64,000 nucleotides of DNA from positions 1-64,000 of the forward strand of contig JACQZR010000049.1 of assembly GCA_016213775.1 (NCBI GenBank), given 5' to 3'. A program made the translations under genes and the position numbers. A model generated the notes under the pieces. The model made no database searches and was not told the origin of the DNA. It saw only the letters and a program-made list of their open reading frames with translations. Below, in pieces: positions 55,804 to 64,000 of the stretch (the first letter of the stretch is position 1; every line of letters begins with the position of its first letter). Source of the stretch: Acidobacteriota bacterium. Its GTDB lineage: Bacteria; Acidobacteriota; Terriglobia; Bryobacterales; Bryobacteraceae.

Positions 55804-55986
55804 GATGCTTTCCTTTCAAAGCACGGTTCCTGGCTTTCCCTCTTGGTGCGGCTTTCCATCTTGGCGCCACCAGGCCAACCGCGTAGTCTCCACTTGGGCG
55901 CGCAGGGGACTTCCATACCGAGTGGAATCTCTATCCACCTCGCGCCCGGTATCCGAATAACAAGCTTGATTGTTGCGAGTCCTTAC

Positions 55987-58900
55987 TTAGTCAACGACCC
56001 GGACCGCGATTGTTGTGGCGCTGGTGCCTTGGGTGACATTGAGCGGCATGTCGAAGCCCGGCGGCACCAGGTCAGTGACACGCACCGAGACACGATACAC
56101 TCCGATTGTCCCAGGCACGAGTTCCGCCGAAACCAACGGGATGGCAACGCCGCCCAGCGATACGGTTGGCTCCACCAACACCGCCGGTGCCGGATCGCCC
56201 GGTGCCGGTACGCCCGCGTCCACCGCTGGCGATGTGCGGCCCAAACCCGTCAGGAAGATGTTGATCACATCGCCGCGGTGTACCGGGTTGGAGTCCGTCA
56301 CCAACAAGCCGTTCGAAGCGCGGTAGACCGCCGGCAGATCGCTCTGCGCGCCGGCTACACCATTGCGGAAGACGCCCGGTGCGTTCGGCAGGATTGTCAG
56401 GTTGAACGTGTCACTCACGCCGCCAGGCGTGCGCAGCACCATCGAAACATTACCATCCACCTGGAACGGGATCTGTCCGTTGATCTGCCCCGGCGAAACG
56501 AACACCACCGGAAGGGGCAGTCCGTTCACCGTCAGGCAGCTCTCGCCGAGCGCCGTCGGTAACGGAGTCTGCTGCGTCGCCTGATTGATCGGGCTCAGTG
56601 CCGAACCATAGATCGAAACCAGCGAGCCGGGCGCCACCGGAGCGGTGCCATCGGCTGCGTTCACCACGCGTTCGATACGCGGAGTGGCCACGGCTGCGTC
56701 GAAGTTCCACGGCAGCACCGTGAATCCCGAAGTGGTCAGTGCCACCACAGCATTGCGATTGTACAGTGGCGCCACGGTGCGGGTGAACACGAGCGTGTCA
56801 ACCCCATCCGCCGAAGTCGTCGAAGGCAGCAGCGGAGCTTCCACCATGCGCGTTGCCTGGCTCGGTCCCTGTGAGGTCACGCGGGAAATCACACCCGGGC
56901 TTGAGGCATCCGGCGCCGTCACACGCAATCCTCCCTGATCGAAGAATGCGAATCCCGCGCTCTTTCCCGTGCCCGTCTCAAAGGTTCCCACTGGAACCAG
57001 CGAAGCGTTCAGCAACGAATTCCCGATCACGAACTGATCCAGGCTGGATGCCGCATATGGACCGTTCAGGATAGTGAAGTCCTTCCGCGAAACCGTAAAG
57101 GTGTCGGAGTTGGCGTTGTAGAGGTAGAGGCTTCCGTTGGCCTGCGCCAGCATGATGGAGCTGCCGTTCGGGGAGCCAATCAGGACCGCATTGTAGTCGA
57201 TGTCTTTGTTCTCATAAACACCGAGGGAAGGCAGGAATGAGGCCGTGCGCGACAGGAAGTCCACCGTCAGGATCTTGTTCCCGCCGAGACACCAGCCCGC
57301 TACCAGAATCGCCTTCCCGCTGGCGGCCACCGAGTAGGGCGCGCAGCCGGGGATACGGACCGGCAGCGATTCCTCGAGAGTCTCCAGGTCGAAGACCTTC
57401 AGCACCTGGGCGTTGCGATGGGCAACCATCAGATACCGCCGGTCGAAAGTGATCGCCAACTGCGTCGGGTGGTGGCCGGTGCGGAAAGTGGCGACACGGG
57501 TCTGATTGCCACCCTCATACACCTGCACTTCATTCTGATCGTGCCGCAGAACGTAGAAGCGGTCGCGGATCGGATCCGCCAGCAGATCCCACAATTCGCC
57601 GGATACGCTCACCGAGGTTCCGCGCTGGTCCGGCTCGCGATTGTTCACCAGCACTCGAATCGGCTTGCTCACGTTCACGGCGCGAGCACTGGCGATCGTG
57701 ATCTTCGCCGTGGTGGTACCCTTCTTGTTTTGGAAAGCAGCCGGGTCCACATTGATGCGCACCGTGGCCGGAGTGACACCGCGAGCAGGCGTAACCGTCA
57801 CGCCAGGAGTATCCACCGTCAAGGTGAAATCGGCATTGCCGCCGCTCGGGTCGAGGATCGTGACATCCTGCGAACTCGGCCGGCGATCACAGAAGTTCCC
57901 GCGAAACACAACATCTTCCTTGCTCGCGGTAATGCGCGAGATCCGGTTGTTGTCCGCCACCGGAATGATCATGAGCCCGCTTTCGGAGAGTCCGTAGAGC
58001 ATAGAGCTGTCGGAGTTCAGAATGCTCTTTCCGGTGAAATTCTCCGGCAGTTGCAGCCTTTCGCGTTCGCGCAGATTGTCGGCGTCCAGCACCAACAGCA
58101 CCGGCGTCTTTGTAGACGTCGACACGCCCGTACCTGACTTCTCCACAAACTGAGCGTATATCGACCCTCGCGTCTGATCGAAAACATGCGTACCGGACAG
58201 GTCGAGATTCTGTACGTGATAGAACGACAGCGCCAGCTCATGCGTACGGTCATACAGTGCCCAGGCGCTCATATGCAGCGAGCCGTCGTAGTTGCTGCTT
58301 ACCGTCCGCGGCCCTGGAATCGTGCCCCAGATCCACAGCGCGGCTTTCAGCGACTTCGTCGTTACGTCATAGGCGTACTCAATGGTCTGGGAGCCGCCGC
58401 CGGTACCACCCGTACCGCCGCTACCACCAGACGCGAGCGCCGAGCCGAAAATCCACAACCCGTCGCCGCTAGCCGTCATCGACGCCCCAACGATGCTGTT
58501 CGGGAAGGTAGCCACCGGCACCGGCAGTGACTTCGTCGTGATGCCGGAAACCGCGCCTACGGTCTGCGCCATACCTGTGGCCGGATCGAAGGAGAGAAAC
58601 TCGGTCGCCGTCGCCACCAAAGCCCGGCCGTCGATTCCGAATGCCACGCTGAACGGCGCGCTGCCCAGTACAAAGGTCTGACGCGAGTTCGCGTTGAGAT
58701 CGATCACCGTCAGTCCGTTGCCTGGCGAATTCGGCGGTGTGAAGTTCCCGTAGTGGGCCACCACCAGGTAGCGGCCGTCGGGGCTCAGCGCCACCGAAAC
58801 CGGCTGCGAGGCAACGTTCATGCTCGATTGAATCGAACCGTTGCTGGCGGAAACCACGTCGATCTTGTTGCCCGTGAAGTTCGCCACATAGACCACTCCG

Positions 58901-59070
58901 CGAGCCTCATCCAACGCCAGATCCGACGACTGCCCGCCAATCGCCACCACCTTGCCTACGGTGCCGCCGAACAGCGACAGCGCTGAGGTCAACAGCAGTA
59001 CTATGGTTCCTGCCGCCCTGCCGCACCGGCCCGGTGTGGTCGCGCTCCAGCAAAATGTGCTATTCATCAT
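55987..59070 (-). CDS. Secreted beta-propeller protein with C-terminal TIGR03437 domain
   Basis: 1027 residues. A signal segment (AGTIVLLLTSALSLFGG) is followed by a YncE-like propeller (EARGVVYVANFTGNKIDVVS, PVSVALSPDGRYLVVAHYGN). A central immunoglobulin-like stretch and a second propeller-like part (GHHPTQLAITFDRRYLMVAH) follow. The C-terminus of about 230 residues is the Solibacter-type TIGR03437 domain (VNAADGTAPVAPGSLVSIYG, VFVSPGQINGQIPFQV). It is extracellular with unknown role. ATG 59070 is chosen because GGAG lies 8 bases upstream. The 244 bases upstream of 59347 show no other gene. Confidence 0.85.
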   Translation of the reverse strand: MMNSTFCWSATTPGRCGRAAGTIVLLLTSALSLFGGTVGKVVAIGGQSSDLALDEARGVVYVANFTGNKIDVVSASNGSIQSSMNVASQPVSVALSPDGRYLVVAHYGNFTPPNSPGNGLTVIDLNANSRQTFVLGSAPFSVAFGIDGRALVATATEFLSFDPATGMAQTVGAVSGITTKSLPVPVATFPNSIVGASMTASGDGLWIFGSALASGGSGGTGGTGGGSQTIEYAYDVTTKSLKAALWIWGTIPGPRTVSSNYDGSLHMSAWALYDRTHELALSFYHVQNLDLSGTHVFDQTRGSIYAQFVEKSGTGVSTSTKTPVLLVLDADNLRERERLQLPENFTGKSILNSDSSMLYGLSESGLMIIPVADNNRISRITASKEDVVFRGNFCDRRPSSQDVTILDPSGGNADFTLTVDTPGVTVTPARGVTPATVRINVDPAAFQNKKGTTTAKITIASARAVNVSKPIRVLVNNREPDQRGTSVSVSGELWDLLADPIRDRFYVLRHDQNEVQVYEGGNQTRVATFRTGHHPTQLAITFDRRYLMVAHRNAQVLKVFDLETLEESLPVRIPGCAPYSVAASGKAILVAGWCLGGNKILTVDFLSRTASFLPSLGVYENKDIDYNAVLIGSPNGSSIMLAQANGSLYLYNANSDTFTVSRKDFTILNGPYAASSLDQFVIGNSLLNASLVPVGTFETGTGKSAGFAFFDQGGLRVTAPDASSPGVISRVTSQGPSQATRMVEAPLLPSTTSADGVDTLVFTRTVAPLYNRNAVVALTTSGFTVLPWNFDAAVATPRIERVVNAADGTAPVAPGSLVSIYGSALSPINQATQQTPLPTALGESCLTVNGLPLPVVFVSPGQINGQIPFQVDGNVSMVLRTPGGVSDTFNLTILPNAPGVFRNGVAGAQSDLPAVYRASNGLLVTDSNPVHRGDVINIFLTGLGRTSPAVDAGVPAPGDPAPAVLVEPTVSLGGVAIPLVSAELVPGTIGVYRVSVRVTDLVPPGFDMPLNVTQGTSATTIAVRVVD

Positions 59071-59347
59071 ATGCTTCACTCCGCTCGTGAAAATCAATCT
59101 CATAAATCCTGAATTACCGGGCCTTCTCGCGACCCTGGCACCGGCCTTTAAGACTCGGCCCGAACTACAAACCGTCTCCGCCTATCAATCGCCTCCGCCG
59201 GAACCTAGCGGGGAAACTGGCGCAAAACGCGCCAGCTCCACACGCCGATTCCCTTGCACACTTCCAGCGAGCTACTCCGCCGCCGGCACCTGACTGCCGC
59301 GCCGAATCCGCCGCCGGGCTTCTCACGCAACCGCAACCAGCGCGCCG

Positions 59348-59440
59348 TTACTCAGCGCTCTTCTTGCGGCGCATTACGATGAGACCCAAAAACAGGGCCG
59401 CCAGTACCGCGCAAACGATCCGAACCATTGAGCTATCCAT
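59348..59440 (-). CDS. Thirty-residue single-span membrane peptide
   Basis: A short ORF with a strong AAAGGAGA 8-10 bases before ATG 59440. It encodes a 30-residue peptide that starts MDSSMVRIV, has one hydrophobic span (IVCAVLAALFLGLIVM) and ends in a basic tail, RRKKSAE. It lies between the TadC gene (66 bases upstream) and the TIGR03437 gene. It does not resemble Flp pilin. It may be a genuine micro-membrane protein of the pilus operon, but nothing beyond composition and the ribosome site supports it. Confidence 0.5.
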   Translation of the reverse strand: MDSSMVRIVCAVLAALFLGLIVMRRKKSAE

Positions 59441-59505
59441 CGCATTCTCCTTTCAAACTTCCTTCTTACATAACTGGCGCCGCCCGCAACGACGGCACCT
59501 TTTCC

Positions 59506-60429
59506 TCAGATGTTATTCATCATGGGGAGCAACTCCCTGACGATTTTTACCGCCACCGGCCCCACCGTCACCACAAACAGCGACGGCAGGATACAAAAGA
59601 AGATGGGGAAGACGAGCTTCACGCCGAGCTTGGCAGCTTTCTCCTCCGCAATCTGTCTAGCCTGCACACGCATATAATCGGCATGTCCGCGCAAAGACTG
59701 TGCAACACCGGTGCCGAATCTGTCGGCCTGAATCAAAACCGCGACAAGTTTTTTCAGATCATCCACCGCCGTACGTTCGGCCATGTTGCGTAACGCTTCA
59801 CTACGCCGCTTACCGGCCTTCAATTCCAGGTTTACTAGTGCGTATTCTTCGCTGATCTCCGGATGCGCTGACTCCAGGTCCTTGGCCACCTGCAGAATCG
59901 CCTGATCGAGACCGAGTCCCGATTCCACGCAAACCACCATCAGGTCAAGCGCATTCGGTAGCGCGCGCCGGATCTGCTTCTGACGCCGGCGGACCCGCAG
60001 ATTGATATACTCGTTCGGCCCAAAGAATCCCAGCCCTGCCGATGCCGCCACCGCCAGGAACTTGTTCGCCGGATCCGAATCGGCGCGCATCACCACCAGA
60101 GTCATAAGGACTGGAAGCACAATGGACAGCAGCAGCTTGCTGCCGTACAACATAGTCAGGGCCTTCTCCGTCCGGAACCCGGCGCGGATCAGACGCCGTT
60201 GCATGATAGTGACGTCTTTGGGCGATTGCGGAGCGATTTTCCCGAGCTTCTCCACTACGTCCCGCAGAACCAGACTCGGGTGCCGCGGAGTTTCCTCCTG
60301 CATGCCGGTCATTCCCACACCAGCCACGCGCTCGATCACTTCCTGCTTCACCACCCATCGCCGGGTGAGAAAGTAGTTGATCGTCACGGCTACTACGACG
60401 AAAATCAGGATGCTGAAAAAGAGTGCCAT
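59506..60429 (-). CDS. tadC: TadC-like type II secretion F-domain inner-membrane protein
   Basis: 307 residues. Membrane helices lie at the N-terminus, near 110-150 and at the C-terminus (LVFPIFFCILPSLFVVTVGPVAV). One GspF/T2SF cytoplasmic domain contains LPNALDLMVVCVESGLGLDQAI and RRSEALRNMAERTAVDDL. It forms the inner-membrane platform of the Tad/Flp pilus with TadB. The start ATG is 3 bases after the tadB stop. Confidence 0.9.
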   Translation of the reverse strand: MALFFSILIFVVVAVTINYFLTRRWVVKQEVIERVAGVGMTGMQEETPRHPSLVLRDVVEKLGKIAPQSPKDVTIMQRRLIRAGFRTEKALTMLYGSKLLLSIVLPVLMTLVVMRADSDPANKFLAVAASAGLGFFGPNEYINLRVRRRQKQIRRALPNALDLMVVCVESGLGLDQAILQVAKDLESAHPEISEEYALVNLELKAGKRRSEALRNMAERTAVDDLKKLVAVLIQADRFGTGVAQSLRGHADYMRVQARQIAEEKAAKLGVKLVFPIFFCILPSLFVVTVGPVAVKIVRELLPMMNNI

Positions 60430-60432
60430 GGC

Positions 60433-61404
60433 CTATACCTCGATGGAAACGATTTTCTTGATCACAAGGTAACCGATTATTTGCAGCGTGATGGCTGCAG
60501 CGGCCATGATGTGGCCAATCTCGTCGGTGAAGAAGAACTTGGCGTACTCCTCATTGGCATAGAACAGGATCACTGCGACGCCAATGGGAATACAGGTCAG
60601 CGCCAGCCCGGTCATCTTTCCGTGGGCGCTCACCGCGCGGATGCGGCCACGCAGTTTGAACCGTTCGCGAATCACATATGCCAGCTTGTCGAGGATTTCC
60701 GCCAGGTTGCCGCCCGTCTTCTTTTGCAGCAGAACCGCCGAAACAAAGAAGTGGACGTCGAGCATCGGCACGCGCCGGGAGAGTTTCGTCAACGCCGCGT
60801 CAAGCGGCAGCCCAAGGTTGTGCTCTTCGAAAGTGCGCCGGAACTCGCCCGATAGCGGCTCCTGAAACTCACGGTGCAGCATTTCGAGCGATACCGAGAA
60901 GGCGTGGCCGGCACGCATCGAGCGCGCGACAAATTCCAGGCTCTCCGGAAACTGCTCTTCAAACTTTCGCATCCGCAGCGTCCGCTTACGGAATACAAAG
61001 ACGAAAGGAATGCACCCGGCGATCAGCCCCGCCACCAGCGCCAGGCTGCGAAAATCCGCAAGCATCCACACCACCAGATATCCACCCAGGAAACAAGCCA
61101 GACAGGCGTGTACCAGTCGCGCCACATGCCAGCGCAATCCTGCCTGCTCGAGGACTTCCTGCAGCCTGTCCTGGATCTTGTACTTCCGCAGCAGCCGTAC
61201 CGTCACCCGGCCCGTGTGTTTGTCTTCGGTCTGGAACAGTTGTGCTGGCGCGGGCGCATTGGACTCCTTCTTCTTCGATTTGGTGGTGCCGGTGAGGCGC
61301 TGTTTGATCTTGTCCACGTCGGCGTTGCGCAGCGCCGCGCTCACCGCGTACCAGAGCACAACCGCGCCGAACCAGATCACGAGAACGATCGCAACAAATC
61401 CCAT
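60433..61404 (-). CDS. tadB: TadB-like type II secretion F-domain inner-membrane protein
   Basis: 323 residues. An N-terminal helix (VAIVLVIWFGAVVLWYAVSA), a basic linker (KSKKKES) and two further helices near residue 100 precede the T2SF domain (FPESLEFVARSMRAGHAFSV, KTGGNLAEILDKLAYVIRER). Two C-terminal helices close it. It is a platform protein of Tad pilus assembly and partner of TadC. It lies 12 bases downstream of cpaF. Confidence 0.9.
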   Translation of the reverse strand: MGFVAIVLVIWFGAVVLWYAVSAALRNADVDKIKQRLTGTTKSKKKESNAPAPAQLFQTEDKHTGRVTVRLLRKYKIQDRLQEVLEQAGLRWHVARLVHACLACFLGGYLVVWMLADFRSLALVAGLIAGCIPFVFVFRKRTLRMRKFEEQFPESLEFVARSMRAGHAFSVSLEMLHREFQEPLSGEFRRTFEEHNLGLPLDAALTKLSRRVPMLDVHFFVSAVLLQKKTGGNLAEILDKLAYVIRERFKLRGRIRAVSAHGKMTGLALTCIPIGVAVILFYANEEYAKFFFTDEIGHIMAAAAITLQIIGYLVIKKIVSIEV

Positions 61405-61416
61405 AGTTAACCTCGC

Positions 61417-62775
61417 TTACACCTCGGCAACTTCGTCAAACAGATCGGGTCTGAGGCGAATACCCGCCGCCAGAAGCTTCTCGTAAAACTTCGGACGGAT
61501 ACCCGTGGCCGCAAAGCGGCCGATCACTTTGCCTTCCGGAGACAGACCACGCTTTTCGAAGACGAAGATGTCCTGCAGCGTGACCACCTCGCCTTCCATA
61601 CCCGTCACCTCGGTGATGCTTGTCACGCGGCGCGAACCATCCGAGAAGCGTGACGCCTGCACAAATATGTGCACCGCGCTGGCAATCTGCTGTCGTATGG
61701 ATATCAACTGCATGTTGGAGTTCGCCATCGACACCATCACCTCAAGACGTGACACCGCATCGCGAGGCGAGTTGGCGTGGACGGTGGTCAGCGATCCGTC
61801 GTGACCCGTGTTCATCGCCTGCAACATGTCCAGCGCTTCCGAGCCGCGAACTTCGCCCACCACGATGCGGTCGGGGCGCATACGCAGACTGTTGACCAGC
61901 AGTTCCCGCTGGCGGACCGCGCCATGGCCTTCCAGGTTTGGCGGCCGCGTTTCCAACCGTGCCACGTGGGGCTGTTTCAACTGCAATTCCGCCGCGTCTT
62001 CAATCGTGACGATCCGTTCCTTGGGGCTGATGAAGAAGCTGAGTGCGTTCAAAAGCGTCGTCTTACCGGCGCCGGTCCCTCCGGCGATCACTATGTTGAG
62101 CTTCGCCTTCACGCCGGCTTCCATGAGTTCCATCATGCCGGGCGTCATCGCCTTGCGCTCCACAAGGTCGGCCGGCATCAGTTTGTCGGTCGAAAAGCGG
62201 CGGATGGACATCAGCGGGCCGTCCACCGCCAACGGCGGGATCACGGCATTGACGCGCGATCCGTCGGCAAGGCGGGCGTCCACCATCGGGTTTGATTCGT
62301 CGATGCGGCGGCCCACCTGCGAGACGATCTTGTCGATGATGCGCAACAGGTGCTGGTCGTCGCGAAAGGTCACGCTCGTCAATTCGAGCATGCCGCGCCG
62401 TTCGATGTAGACCTGCTTGTGCGTGTTCACCAGAATGTCGCTGATGGTGGAATCCTGCAGCAGCGGCTCAAGCGGTCCCAATCCAAATACCTCGTCCAGA
62501 ACCTCTTCGCAGATCTGTTGCTTCTCGAGCGAGCTGAGCAGCGTCGGCTCGTTGTCGATCAGCGAAAACAGCGCCTGGCGGACTTCACCACGTACCCGCT
62601 GGTTGTCGATTGTCGCCAGTGCCTCGAGGTTGATCTTGTCCAACAGCTTGCGGTGGAGCGTGAACTTGAGCTCCTGATACTCGGGCTTCAACGCCGTCTT
62701 TGGCCGTCCGGCGTTCTTCAGCAGGCGCTGTTCCCAGGTGAGTTGCTGTTGTTTGTTTTCAATCGATGGCAGCAT
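61417..62775 (-). CDS. cpaF: CpaF/TadA secretion ATPase
   Basis: 452 residues. It is a hexameric type II/IV secretion ATPase that powers Tad pilus extension and retraction at the inner membrane. The N-terminal domain includes [19 protein letters not shown]. The catalytic part has Walker [17 protein letters not shown], the acidic box [13 protein letters not shown], Walker [20 protein letters not shown] and the His box [13 protein letters not shown]. Full length with no defects. It is second in the visible pilus operon. Confidence 0.95.
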   Translation of the reverse strand: MLPSIENKQQQLTWEQRLLKNAGRPKTALKPEYQELKFTLHRKLLDKINLEALATIDNQRVRGEVRQALFSLIDNEPTLLSSLEKQQICEEVLDEVFGLGPLEPLLQDSTISDILVNTHKQVYIERRGMLELTSVTFRDDQHLLRIIDKIVSQVGRRIDESNPMVDARLADGSRVNAVIPPLAVDGPLMSIRRFSTDKLMPADLVERKAMTPGMMELMEAGVKAKLNIVIAGGTGAGKTTLLNALSFFISPKERIVTIEDAAELQLKQPHVARLETRPPNLEGHGAVRQRELLVNSLRMRPDRIVVGEVRGSEALDMLQAMNTGHDGSLTTVHANSPRDAVSRLEVMVSMANSNMQLISIRQQIASAVHIFVQASRFSDGSRRVTSITEVTGMEGEVVTLQDIFVFEKRGLSPEGKVIGRFAATGIRPKFYEKLLAAGIRLRPDLFDEVAEV

Positions 62776-62801
62776 AGTTTGCTCTTGTCTCGGTATTCCG
62801 G

Positions 62802-63989
62802 CTAGCCCTCCGACAGCGCGGGCTTAGCGTGCAGAACACCTCCCATACGTTTCTTCTCGGCGTTCGCGCCACCAACCAGCCGCCCGGCGAGCGATTCGAC
62901 AGCCCGGCCCAGTTCACAGTCGTTGGCAAGTGGGCGTCCCAACGTGATCACCCGGTGAAGTGAGAAGTAGTCGTTGGGGAAGCTCGCCTGGACGGGGCAA
63001 TCAAACAGTTTCCCAAGGTCGCCGCCGGCAAGCCCATCCTTTTTACTCACGCGGTTCACCACAACCTGGACCCGGTCCTTCGCAAATCCAAGCTGGTTCA
63101 GAAGCGACACCGCCTTGCGCGTCAGATGCAGGCTCGGCAGTTCGCTCGTGGAAACCAGAAACGCCCGCTCCGTCTCGCTCAACGCCAGCAGGCTGATGCG
63201 GTGAAAGATCGAAGGCAGGTCAACGATGACCCAGTCGTAGAGGAACCGCATGTATTGAATCGACTCCTGCAACCGCATTGGGTCAATGTGCTGCAAATGC
63301 GGCTTGTCCGGAGCGGTGAGAATGTCCACTCCTCCGCACGACACCGTATAATCCGGCCAGCGGGAAGTATCGAGTTCACCATTCGACATAACGTCCAGCA
63401 GGGAATGCTGCTGGTTCAGCTTGAGAAAGAACCCGACAGTCCCTCCGGCAAGATCGAAATCGGCCAGTAGCACGCGTTTTCCCGTAGCGCGTTTCAATGC
63501 GAAAGCCGTTTGCGTCGCCAGTGTCGAAGCACCCGATCCGGGCTTGGCGCTCGAGAATGCGACGATCCTGCCCGCGTTGGCTTCCTGTGACGTCTCCGGT
63601 TGCCGCAACCGCCGCAGCCGCGCAATCGCCTCCAGTTGAATCGAGGGATCGAATGGCGCGTACAGGAACTCACAGGCTCCCGCGCGGACCGCTCGCAGGA
63701 TCGCCTCCGAATCATTGTGCGAGTGCAGCGCCACAACATGCACCGGAGGGCGGAACGCGGCCAGGTAGGCGATGAGCTTAACGGCCGCATCCACGTTGGT
63801 CGCCACGTCAATCAGCGCCACCTCCGGCTGCAACTGATGCAACCGGATCTCCAGCGTCTGCTGTGTCGGATAGGTACGCATATCCGCGAGAATCTGAAAC
63901 CCGTGAATCTGCGGGACAGTCGAGAGAAACGACTCAGCCATCTCGCGGTCCGGGGAGACGAGCAAGGCGGTGAGTTCGGTTTCTCGCAC
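62802..63989 (-). CDS. cpaE: CpaE/TadZ-like ATPase, pilus localisation protein
   Basis: At least 395 residues. The N-terminal receiver-like domain ([35 protein letters not shown]) is followed by a MinD/ParA-type P-loop domain with [18 protein letters not shown] (deviant Walker A), [11 protein letters not shown] and [13 protein letters not shown]. It is believed to position the Tad apparatus. GTG 63989 is the first start inside the window, but the frame stays open to the edge 11 bases away, so the true start may lie outside. Confidence 0.88.
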   Translation of the reverse strand: MRETELTALLVSPDREMAESFLSTVPQIHGFQILADMRTYPTQQTLEIRLHQLQPEVALIDVATNVDAAVKLIAYLAAFRPPVHVVALHSHNDSEAILRAVRAGACEFLYAPFDPSIQLEAIARLRRLRQPETSQEANAGRIVAFSSAKPGSGASTLATQTAFALKRATGKRVLLADFDLAGGTVGFFLKLNQQHSLLDVMSNGELDTSRWPDYTVSCGGVDILTAPDKPHLQHIDPMRLQESIQYMRFLYDWVIVDLPSIFHRISLLALSETERAFLVSTSELPSLHLTRKAVSLLNQLGFAKDRVQVVVNRVSKKDGLAGGDLGKLFDCPVQASFPNDYFSLHRVITLGRPLANDCELGRAVESLAGRLVGGANAEKKRMGGVLHAKPALSEG

Positions 63990-64000
63990 TGGTCTGCGTG

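Overview
The window looks like the chromosome of an acidobacterium of the Bryobacterales/Solibacter type. The base composition is GC-rich. Several lineage-typical families are present together: a VWFA-related acidobacterial protein, very long TonB-dependent receptors with a carboxypeptidase-regulatory-like N-terminus, a secreted BACON-domain protein, and a beta-propeller protein ending in the Solibacter-type TIGR03437 domain. The taxon is inferred from these families; no rRNA gene is present.

Region 1 (about 0.3-13.6 kb) is an RNA-damage response island and the most notable part. A divergently transcribed RtcR (CARF domain plus sigma-54 AAA+ activator) faces a well-formed -24/-12 promoter. 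Behind it lie, on one strand: a Ro60-like protein (Rsr); a noncoding Y RNA carrying a circularly permuted tRNA mimic; RtcB ligase; RtcA cyclase; Hen1 3'-terminal methyltransferase; and Pnkp, which combines kinase, phosphatase and ligase domains. Two mechanistically different RNA ligation systems therefore share one apparent transcription unit. hen1 carries an apparent 1-base deletion near its 3' end. An S41 peptidase and a YegD-like Hsp70 follow in the same direction and may be co-transcribed.

Region 2 (13.8-22.4 kb) holds ordinary and decayed genes: a Bax-inhibitor-like membrane protein, an AraC regulator with a VOC protein, an orphan HigA, a broken higBA pair, an aminotransferase with a nearby degenerate copy of its 3' end, a secreted FG-GAP protein, a membrane glycosyltransferase and YjbQ.

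Region 3 (22.4-30.5 kb) contains a polyphosphate:AMP phosphotransferase split into two adjacent ORFs, a glycogen debranching enzyme, an integrase scar, a WD40-like protein, a gamma-glutamyltransferase and a TrmH-family methyltransferase.

Region 4 (30.6-48.5 kb) carries a 1685-aa secreted BACON protein and two tandem DUF433/DUF5615 toxin-antitoxin modules, the first with a ruined toxin. Between the modules lies an Asn-rich stretch resembling a diversity-generating-retroelement repeat. Then come a VWFA protein, two large outer-membrane receptors, an M2 peptidase and a PIG-L deacetylase.

Region 5 (48.6-64 kb) has an IscA-type Fe-S carrier, MurQ and MurA, a rhodanese, a decaheme cytochrome with an MtrB/PioB-like porin (a possible outer-membrane electron conduit), an outer-membrane barrel, a TIGR03437 propeller protein, a 30-residue membrane peptide, and a Tad/Flp pilus assembly set (TadC, TadB, CpaF, CpaE) running off the right edge.
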